64,000 bases of DNA from Sipunculus nudus (taxonomy: Eukaryota; Annelida; Sipuncula; Golfingiida; Sipunculidae): the NCBI GenBank assembly GCA_026874595.1, contig CM049318.1, positions 53,235,250 through 53,299,249 of the forward strand. The letters are read 5' to 3'. Within the stretch, counting starts at the first letter, position 1, and every line of letters begins with the position of its first letter. The translations under genes were made by a program, and so were the position numbers. The notes beneath the pieces are model-generated. The model was given only the letters and a program-made list of their open reading frames with translations. It was not told the DNA's origin and made no database searches. Shown here one piece after another: positions 62,699 to 64,000 of the stretch.

Positions 62699-63474
62699 CT
62701 CTCTCATTTTCTCTCACTCTCTTTCTTTTTCTCTCTCTCTCTATTTCTCTCTCTTTCTTTCTCTCCCTTTTCTCTTCCTCTTACTCTTTCTCTCACTCTC
62801 TCACTCTCTTTCTCTCACTCTCTTTCTCTCACTCTCTCTTTCTCTCACTCTCACTCTTTCTCTCTCTCACTCTCTTTCTCTCACTCTTTCTCTCTCACAC
62901 TCTATCTCTCCCTCCCTCTCTCCCTCACCCTCTCCCTCTCTCTGTGTTTATTAGAGATATCTCTTTACCTCATTATTTGTCATTTCTCCGACACTTTTTC
63001 AAGTGATTAATTTGCAAACACGCTTAAATGTATCCCATCTCCCTTTACTTAATAATTTCTTAGTCTGACGTTGTATGGTTATAATCACTGTATATAACCA
63101 TTTTTGCAAAAAATTGAAACCAGGTTCTCGTTAATATTGCTAATTTATGCTATGGAACAAATTCCTTCAGATGATTCTTTAAGGTATGGAAAATGGACTA
63201 GTTTTGTAGTTTGAAGAACAAAGATTTGTGTAGTTGTAACCTTGTAAGTATTTTTCTCCTTGGAATCAGCCAGGAATCTTATGAAATCTTTTTATTTATC
63301 TCTTTATTTATTTATTGTAGGCCTGGTGCCAGGCCCTTCACGTGACGGCGCAGTACTTTACCACGTGTAACTTTTTCTGGATGTTCTGTGAGGGCCTGTA
63401 TCTTCACACGCTAATCGTGGCGGCGTTTACCACCGGCAAGAAGTTACTAACGTGCTGCATTCTCATTGGCTGGG
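7995..63474 (+). CDS. CALCR-like: Class B GPCR, calcitonin/CGRP receptor-like (6 exons seen, partial at both ends)
   Basis: Six exons join in frame into 261 codons of a secretin-family peptide hormone receptor, a plasma-membrane protein coupling mainly to Gs. The ectodomain has six cysteines at joined residues 51, 68, 77, 91, 108 and 130, the class B disulphide pattern. The block [12 protein letters not shown] (67-78) is the calcitonin-receptor-type signature. Likely N-glycosylation sites are at 22, 69, 121 and 126. TM1 is about 142-167, TM2 about 176-199 with the HxNLF motif, and TM3 carries C213 and the EGLYLHT motif (234-240). TM4 begins at 253 with the class-typical GW. Intron phases agree at every junction. 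No signal peptide exon was found upstream, and TM4-TM7 with the stop lie beyond the window. The related DH31 or PDF receptors are less likely because of the NRTWDGW and WANYTPC segments. In vertebrates such receptors pair with RAMPs; nothing here tests that. Confidence 0.93.
9215..9342. repeat. (AT)n followed by (GACA)n microsatellite
   Basis: About 90 bases of TA dinucleotide pass into TTTATA-type units, then a GACAGACAGGCAGACA stretch. Translation gives an artefactual run of Tyr-Ile residues. Confidence 0.95.
10900..11040 (+). repeat. Dispersed repeat F, plus copy
   Basis: Contains 'CAGTGCATTGTGGGG' then 'GCAGATTTTGAAGCCCAC' and 'TTCGATTCTGC', in the same order as the reverse complement of 5640-5795. 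Non-coding. Confidence 0.55.
11515..12428 (-). repeat. tRNA-derived SINE, copy 2, split by an insertion
   Basis: The 3' part of the SINE (about 11515-11654, tail and body in minus orientation) and its 5' part (about 12237-12428, ending in the tRNA-like CCGGCTTCCGTGG head) match copy 1 in order. They are separated by a 573-bp element at 11655-12227. The head has lost a clear B box, consistent with an old, inactive copy. Confidence 0.75.
11655..12227. mobile_element. 573-bp MULE-like MITE with ~75-bp TIRs inserted in a SINE
   Basis: The left end (TAGACTGGTACCCCGCTC) and right end (GAGCGGGTTACCAGTCTA) are inverted repeats. The pairing continues through an ATCATAGAGACGGGC block and an ACAACGCC block about 75 bases in. 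The flanks GGCTCGGTG (11646-11654) and GGCTCGATG (12228-12236) form a 9-bp target duplication with one mismatch. Long TIRs plus a 9-bp duplication are typical of Mutator-like elements; hAT (8 bp) is the alternative. The interior is non-coding and includes an (AT)n tract at 11754-11805. Confidence 0.8.
13357..13470. repeat. (ATT)n/(AAT)n microsatellite
   Basis: Trinucleotide AAT passes into ATT repeats over ~114 bases. The Ile-rich minus-strand frame across it is an artefact. Confidence 0.95.
14634..14670. repeat. Poly-C plus (CT)n tract
   Basis: A run of ~14 C is followed by about 22 bases of CT dinucleotide, directly abutting the dispersed repeat that begins at 14671. Confidence 0.9.
14671..14850 (+). 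repeat. Dispersed repeat G, plus copy
   Basis: Shares a long collinear match with the reverse complement of 60240-60440. Landmarks are 'TCAGTGTCAGTC', a C-run, 'ATAATCTCGTAATCTCG', 'TAAAGTCTCGGC', 'GCCGTTAGNTTCATT' and 'CATCCCGTGAAACAG'. Non-coding; class unknown. Confidence 0.75.
14928..15176 (+). repeat. Dispersed repeat D, copy 2
   Basis: Has the family order: CACATTTGAAAATTATTCC, a GTCAGATCCACACCA segment, 'TTCCGTTCATGGTTGC', 'TTATGTTGTGAACAAAC', then an ACAC-rich stretch and a 'CGAATACCCTCCTGG' end. Confidence 0.7.
16135..16475 (+). repeat. Dispersed repeat D, copy 3
   Basis: Contains ACATTTGTGAATATTCCTTG, 'ATGACGTTCCTGATACCGG', 'GATCATGAGCCGGATC', 'GAACAAACACACACAC' and the 3' end 'GAACACATGCCCTGCCGGCG'. 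It is longer at the 5' side (from ~16135) than copy 2, and the copy at 46812 shares that extra part. Confidence 0.7.
20870..21075 (-). repeat. tRNA-related SINE, family H, minus copy
   Basis: Its reverse complement matches 63690-63890 in order: a tRNA-like head with a GGGCGGGCTGCACTTGTGGA-type block, 'CTAGCCAAAGTTTTA', then 'CCAGGAGTGAATGT', then 'GGGCGGCGTGCAGATATAGA'. The pol III boxes are degenerate. Confidence 0.6.
22140..22525 (+). repeat. tRNA-derived SINE, copy 3 (full length, plus strand)
   Basis: The head at 22140-22212 includes a B box GAGTTCGAATCTC. The body reads CACTGCAGGCTTACTGGGAA, 'CAATGGGGACCGTTGC' and 'GGGCCCGCAGGTGCAATGG', with the tail '...AAAACATGGAGGCGGTTACTT'. It is the same family as copies at 2961 and 11515. 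All six small open frames over this interval are shadows of the repeat. Confidence 0.83.
24726..24920. mobile_element. pogo/Tigger-like terminal fragment
   Basis: Begins TA/CAGTGAAACTTCTACTTGC and carries repeated 'GCGGACAACTCG' motifs, a pattern known at ends of mariner/pogo-type MITEs. The matching right terminus (CACTGTA) is not visible, so this looks truncated or diverged. Confidence 0.5.
32830..33240. repeat. Four-copy ~100-bp tandem repeat
   Basis: The block TGTAGACATGGCGCAGTATC with AT-rich flanks recurs at 32860, 32960, 33055 and 33164 (spacings 100, 95 and 109). The middle two copies are nearly identical; the outer two are diverged. No open frame is maintained. Confidence 0.8.
36170..36250 (-). 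repeat. SINE tail fragment
   Basis: A T-run is followed by GGAGACAATCGCCTTCGTTTT and 'AAATGTATATTAACTGTC'. This resembles the minus-strand tails of SINE copies 1 and 2. It is short and diverged. Confidence 0.35.
36610..36714. repeat. 59-bp-spaced direct repeat with inverted CCAAT motifs
   Basis: The block AATCTGATTGGCTCAG.GTGTAAACA occurs at 36618 and again at 36677. Each copy holds ATTGG, the reverse of a CCAAT box. It immediately precedes the ATG of the RecQ-like fragment, so it may be a remnant of that unit's promoter; this is inference. Confidence 0.6.
36706..36900 (+). pseudogene. RecQ-family helicase N-terminal fragment (decayed)
   Basis: The 64-residue frame starts at an ATG and contains [19 protein letters not shown] (21-39), which fits RecQ helicase motif 0. 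Then comes [12 protein letters not shown] (47-58), which fits the Walker A region PTGGGKSLCYQ. The lysine is kept, but the following Ser/Thr is Val. The frame stops straight after, where the helicase should continue for several hundred residues. RecQ enzymes unwind DNA using ATP; this piece cannot. It lies inside receptor intron 1 on the same strand. It may be a retrocopy or a piece of a transposon-linked helicase. I did not find the remainder downstream. Confidence 0.6.
39596..39920. mobile_element. Remnant related to the MITE at 3727
   Basis: Shares interior order with 3727-4065: GAACATTTCTGTAG-type block, TTGTTATAAGGTGTTTGTAC, 'CTGTTTAGCAAAAAATTATG', then 'CATATGAAATTTATTTAAAAA'. The terminal inverted repeats are not clear here. 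Confidence 0.45.
39985..40140 (+). repeat. tRNA-derived SINE, family S2, copy 1
   Basis: Contains an A-box-like TAGCGCAGCGGTTGGTACG and a B box GGGTTCGAATCCCGG at tRNA spacing. The tail is 'TTGTCTTCGTAACAAAATG'. It is the first of two direct copies; the sequence outside the tRNA core is also shared (ATAAAAGCGGACCGAACTGT). Confidence 0.75.
40256..40417 (+). repeat. tRNA-derived SINE, family S2, copy 2
   Basis: Matches copy 1 along ~155 bases in direct orientation, including ATAAAAGCGGATCGAACTGT, the TAGCGAAGCGTTTGGAACG A-box region and the GGGTTCCAATCCCGG B box. It also shares the 'TTGTCTTCGTAACA' end. About 115 bases separate the copies. Confidence 0.75.
41028..41475. mobile_element. Palindrome-array foldback-like element, copy 1
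   Basis: Made of tandem imperfect palindromes built from GATCGCAATCTGGGCTGGAC, then AGATCTAAGATCT, then the inverse GTCCAGCCCAGATTGCGATC. A right flank follows (CAGGAGTGAAACACTGGATG, 'TTTTACCAACTCATTTG', 'AGGCACTTTTCACC') that recurs at 42410-42630. No coding capacity. The left flank seen in copy 2 appears to be missing. Confidence 0.7.
42050..42630. mobile_element. Palindrome-array foldback-like element, copy 2 (both flanks)
   Basis: The left flank at 42060-42150 is the inverted form of the right flank: AATGAGTTGGTAAAACATCC, then GTTTCACTCCTG. The middle repeats the GATCGCAATCTGGGCTGGAC-type palindromes, and the right flank (42410-42630) repeats that of copy 1 directly. The whole therefore has long, modular inverted arms, the layout of foldback elements. 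Function and class are unknown. Confidence 0.7.
42750..43145 (+). repeat. Three diverged tandem copies of a ~140-bp unit
   Basis: A GGTNGCGCCA(C/G)C block and a downstream 'ATACATATGCAAAATTTTAG' block recur near 42782, 42931 and 43064 (spacings 149 and 133). Copies 1 and 3 also share 'AGAAAGCTGTCCA' and 'GATAAGTCAAAC'. Non-coding. Confidence 0.6.
43358..43415. repeat. (GA)n microsatellite
   Basis: Nearly pure GA dinucleotide over ~58 bases. Confidence 0.95.
43914..43982. repeat. GA-rich tract
   Basis: Interrupted GA repeat ending in a pure run at 43954-43982. Confidence 0.9.
44640..44955 (-). repeat. Dispersed repeat D, copy 4
   Basis: On the minus strand it has CACATTTGTGAATATCTCTT, 'GATGACGTTCCTAAATCCGG', a GCCGGATCCAAATCAAC segment, 'CACAAATACACACACA' and the 3' end 'ACCCTCCCGGCGGAAGCA'. 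It ends about 75 bases before receptor exon b. Confidence 0.7.
45029..45142 (+). CDS. CALCR-like: Receptor exon b: ectodomain core
   Basis: Acceptor TTTACTGTTCTGCAG and donor C/GTAAGT bound 114 bases (phase 1 in, phase 1 out). It encodes residues 64-101 of the joined protein, beginning [15 protein letters not shown]. It contains cysteines 68, 77 and 91, the conserved Asp73 and Trp residues of the class B hormone-binding fold, an NRT glycosylation site and the KCPSF..GFDP segment. This is the most diagnostic exon for the calcitonin/CGRP receptor branch. A 72-residue open frame that overlaps here in another frame is a shadow. Confidence 0.93.
45143..46422 (+). other. CALCR-like: Intron 2 (1280 bp)
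   Basis: GTAAGT...TTTTGCAG, phase 1. AT-rich; nothing else recognised. Confidence 0.9.
46423..46529 (+). CDS. CALCR-like: Receptor exon c: ectodomain C-terminal part
   Basis: Acceptor CCGTTTTGCAG and donor GAA/GTAAGT bound 107 bases (phase 1 in, phase 0 out). The split codon gives Arg102, then [14 protein letters not shown]. Cysteines 108 and 130 complete the six-cysteine set. NRS and NYT glycosylation sites precede [10 protein letters not shown], which leads to TM1. Family members have the same C..(K/D)G.W and W.NYT.C spacing. Confidence 0.92.
46738..46782. repeat. (CT)n microsatellite
   Basis: TCTCTC run with a single TAT interruption. Confidence 0.95.
46812..47145 (+). repeat. Dispersed repeat D, copy 5
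   Basis: Contains TGTTGTGGGATGTTCCCAAA, 'ACATATGTGAATATTCCTAG', 'GATCATATGCCGGATCCAC', 'CCGTTCATGATTGCTTGAG', 'TTATGTTGTG' and the 3' end 'CGCATACCCTCCAGTCGG'. It is one of the longer copies. Confidence 0.72.
47824..48000. mobile_element. 177-bp pogo/mariner-like MITE, complete
   Basis: CAGTGGAACCCCACAATTAC at the left is mirrored by GTAAGGCGGGGTTCCACTG at the right. TA dinucleotides flank both ends (47822-47823 and 48001-48002), the target duplication of Tc1/mariner-type elements. The interior repeats GGTGGTCGTAATT motifs in both orientations. No transposase is encoded. Confidence 0.88.
48050..48450. repeat. Probable old dispersed repeat
   Basis: The order 'TATATAGCGCCAATTACTCAC ... GAGAATTCTAAACTTTTGGG' resembles a repeat type seen in many invertebrate genomes. 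This rests on general recognition only, as no second copy lies in this window. Confidence 0.3.
49003..49140 (+). repeat. tRNA-related SINE with conserved 3' domain
   Basis: A B box-like GGGGTTCGATTCTCGG is followed by 'GGTCGGTGGTTTTCTCCAGG', then 'CCCGGTTTCCTCC'. That combination is typical of a SINE 3' module found in several marine invertebrates. The A box is weak. Confidence 0.6.
49679..49876. repeat. 22-bp minisatellite, nine units
   Basis: Nine contiguous 22-base units of GGCATTTGCACACTGCTCACAG and variants fit exactly from 49679 to 49876. As 22 is not a multiple of 3, the repeated peptide in the overlapping open frame is an artefact. Confidence 0.92.
50463..50554 (+). CDS. CALCR-like: Receptor exon d: TM1
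   Basis: Acceptor CTATATTTTCAG and donor TTTCG/GTAAGG bound 92 bases (phase 0 in, phase 2 out). It encodes [20 protein letters not shown] followed by a hydrophobic ISLFIFIFF run, i.e. TM1 and the start of intracellular loop 1. The GYSLS motif is the class B TM1 signature (GHSLS in calcitonin receptors). Confidence 0.92.
52130..53139. mobile_element. 506-bp GC-rich MITE in tandem duplicate
   Basis: Two near-identical units begin AGCCCTATTTACACTAGAAA at 52129 and 52635, period 506. Each ends in GTGTGTAAATGGG(A/G)CT, an inverted match to its start, so each unit is a complete TIR element. The junction is GGGACT-TTA-AGCCCT, and the outer flanks are ATT on both sides, hinting at a 3-bp target site. 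The interior has many GCGCGC motifs and the palindrome AGCGCGCTATAAAGATAGCG. No transposase frame; PIF/Harbinger-like is a guess. Confidence 0.8.
53485..54400 (+). repeat. Four-copy diverged internal repeat
   Basis: Variants of 'TAGAATCTTTCAACTTGACATCC' followed by a 'TCCATGAAAAGTCT' block occur near 53506, 53787, 54128 and 54289 at uneven spacing (281, 341, 161). 'GCGGTCATCTGTTAACAGGG' and 'CATAACCACTGGACC' precede copies 2 and 3. The 111-residue open frame at 54286-54621 runs through this repeat and has no recognisable domain. Confidence 0.65.
55482..55608 (+). CDS. CALCR-like: Receptor exon e: intracellular loop 1, TM2, start of extracellular loop 1
   Basis: Acceptor GTTTGCTTCAG and donor CCG/GTAAGT bound 127 bases (phase 2 in, phase 0 out). 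The split codon restores Arg168, then [19 protein letters not shown], matching the class B loop R.L.C.R..IH.NLF and TM2. The remaining residues to [11 protein letters not shown] form the end of TM2 and the start of extracellular loop 1. The longer 129-residue open frame over this region continues through the splice sites and is not the true product. Confidence 0.93.
55674..56103. mobile_element. 430-bp hairpin (foldback) MITE
   Basis: The left arm (CACCTCACGCAGCAGTTATA, 'CTGCAGTCGTTTCAGATCTC', 'ACGACCACCAGGATG') pairs with the right arm (TATAACCGCTACGTGAGGTG, read inverted). The pairing continues inward with GCATTGTGCATCCATCTCCA at 55816 against TGGAGATGGATGCGCAATGC at 55939. Almost the whole element is one imperfect hairpin. 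It starts 65 bases after the donor of the TM2 exon. No clear target duplication was found. Confidence 0.85.
56636..56813. mobile_element. 178-bp pogo/mariner-like MITE
   Basis: CAGTAAACCTCGATATTACG at the left and CGTTAGGCAATGTTCTACTG at the right form degenerate terminal inverted repeats flanked by TA on both sides (56634-56635 and 56814-56815). The length matches the complete MITE at 47824-48000, and the interior shows similar AAGTGGTCGCAT motifs. Older than that copy. Confidence 0.8.
57416..58223 (+). mobile_element. Possible solo LTR
   Basis: The segment starts TGTAACATC and ends GTGTTACA, a short inverted match of LTR type. Inside are a TATA-like GGTTATAAATAGGGGACTG at ~57746 and AATAAA at 58145 before a T-rich end. 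No second LTR, primer-binding site or gag-pol lies next to it, and no 5-bp target duplication is evident, so the call is tentative. The two open frames here are unrecognised. Confidence 0.4.
60181..60226. repeat. (TA)n microsatellite
   Basis: Pure TA dinucleotide of ~46 bases after a T-run. Confidence 0.95.
60240..60440 (-). repeat. Dispersed repeat G, minus copy
   Basis: The reverse complement matches 14671-14850 collinearly, including CATAATCTCGTAATCTCG and CATCCCGTGAAACAG. A ~20-base G run (60384-60404) sits where the other copy has CCCCCC. Confidence 0.75.
60834..60971. repeat. Two poly-G runs
   Basis: G runs of ~16 (60834-60849) and ~15 (60957-60971) bases, 107 bases apart. A third run lies at 60384. 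Confidence 0.9.
60943..61900 (-). pseudogene. Penelope-like element remnant: reverse transcriptase end plus GIY-YIG endonuclease
   Basis: On the minus strand, NRDDGL (about 61894-61877) fits the catalytic YRDDGL of Penelope-like reverse transcriptases. [44 protein letters not shown] and [16 protein letters not shown] then follow in the family's order. A stop at ~61427 interrupts the frame, which continues as [10 protein letters not shown] and [13 protein letters not shown] frame change near 61272 then gives [15 protein letters not shown] and '[18 protein letters not shown]', the GIY-YIG endonuclease region. The usual YIG appears as YIM. The 5' two-thirds of the reverse transcriptase is missing upstream of the DD motif. 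It is clearly inactive. Such elements retrotranspose by target-primed reverse transcription. It lies inside receptor intron 5, opposite strand. Confidence 0.82.
62664..62943. repeat. ~280-bp CT-rich simple repeat
   Basis: (CT)n with periodic CACTCTCTTT interruptions forms a long polypyrimidine strand ~380 bases upstream of receptor exon f. Confidence 0.95.
63321..63474 (+). CDS. CALCR-like: Receptor exon f: TM3 to start of TM4
   Basis: Acceptor TTATTTATTGTAG and donor TGGG/GTAAGT bound 154 bases (phase 0 in, phase 1 out). It encodes [20 protein letters not shown], holding C213, which pairs with extracellular loop 2. [16 protein letters not shown] follows, carrying the class B TM3 signature, and then [15 protein letters not shown] entering TM4. 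The next exon, outside the window, should start in phase 1 and continue the GWG motif. Confidence 0.95.
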
Positions 63475-64000
63475 GTAAGTTAGACTTGTTTTTTTCTCTA
63501 AAAACCAACATATAGCCAACGAAAATGTTTTTTTACCGGTGACGCTATGTATAATTAAAACACTCTTTTACTTAATGTTAAGCATGAACGCTGGAATTCC
63601 ATCGTCACGACATGATTAAGGCATTAATTTATAGAATGTATAAAAGGACTGGCATATCTATAGAGTATTGCATCGCTGCTATTTTATATCCTACTTTGGA
63701 GCGTGAAGGTTTAATGGTTCGGGCGCTGGACTTGTGACCGCAAGCTTCTGAGTCTTGTTCAGACCGCCTTCCACACTTAAATTTCTAGCCAAAGTCTTTC
63801 AGACATTTGCCACTCCCCACCCAAGAGTGAATATGTACTGGTCATTGGCGGCATGAAAATATAGAATAAATAACCCTATAATATAAAGGTTCGCATGGGT
63901 TGTATGCTCCACTGAAATAGAGAAAAGCTACAAGAATGAAAAGATCAGGAGGACTGTATGACATTGTTGGTGTTATCATACCATAAAACATGCTCCCGTT
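63475..64000 (+). other. CALCR-like: Intron 6 (5' part only)
   Basis: Begins GTAAGT, phase 1, and runs off the window. It contains SINE family H at 63690-63890. Confidence 0.85.
63690..63890 (+). repeat. tRNA-related SINE, family H, plus copy
   Basis: The head has GTTTAATGGTTCGGGCGCTG and a B box-like TTGTTCAGACCGCC. 'CTAGCCAAAGTCTTTCAGAC', 'CCCAAGAGTGAATATGTACT' and 'GGCGGCATGAAAATATAGA' follow, matching the minus copy at 20870-21075. Confidence 0.65.

Larger units (their letters stand above)
55609..63320 (+). other. CALCR-like: Intron 5 (7712 bp)
   Basis: GTAAGT...TTATTGTAG, phase 0. Contains the hairpin MITE, a pogo-like MITE, an LTR-like segment, repeat G, the Penelope remnant and the CT tract. 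58230-60180 and 61910-62660 show no gene, only AT-rich DNA with short repeats such as the doubled CAGATTACCCC block near 59030. Confidence 0.88.

Overview
This is a window of animal (eukaryotic) nuclear DNA. It is AT-rich, has no operon-like or bacterial layout, contains long introns with GT-AG splice sites, and is crowded with microsatellites, tRNA-derived SINEs, MITEs and a decayed Penelope-like element. The receptor type and the repeat classes suggest a bilaterian invertebrate, most likely a lophotrochozoan such as a mollusc. The taxon is an inference, not something read directly.

The one real gene I can support is a class B (secretin-family) G-protein-coupled receptor of the calcitonin/CGRP receptor type on the + strand. 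Six coding exons lie at 7995-8184, 45029-45142, 46423-46529, 50463-50554, 55482-55608 and 63321-63474. They join in frame with matching intron phases (1, 1, 0, 2, 0, then 1) to give 261 codons. These cover the hormone-binding ectodomain with all six cysteines and transmembrane helices 1 to 3 into 4. The signal-peptide exon upstream and TM4-TM7 plus the C-tail downstream are not recognised here; the gene runs past 64000. Intron 1 is about 36.8 kb; the others are 1.3, 3.9, 4.9 and 7.7 kb.

Layout: 1-7994 is upstream flank or 5' intron, with a degenerate pentamer satellite, a SINE, a MITE and AT microsatellites. 8185-45028 is intron 1. It holds a MITE nested inside a SINE, further SINEs, a RecQ-helicase-like pseudogene fragment (36706-36900), a pair of tRNA-type SINEs (40 kb) and a palindrome-rich foldback-like array (41.0-42.6 kb). 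45-64 kb holds the other five exons. They are separated by introns carrying pogo/mariner-like MITEs, a 22-bp minisatellite, a 506-bp GC-rich MITE in tandem, a 430-bp hairpin element 65 bp after the TM2 exon, an LTR-like segment, a broken Penelope-like reverse transcriptase/GIY-YIG remnant, and a 280-bp CT tract.

Nearly all other open reading frames are random or run through repeats. I found no CRISPR array, rRNA, or convincing stand-alone tRNA gene. The most unusual structures are the palindrome array, the tandem MITE and the hairpin next to an exon. I see no convincing new multi-gene system.
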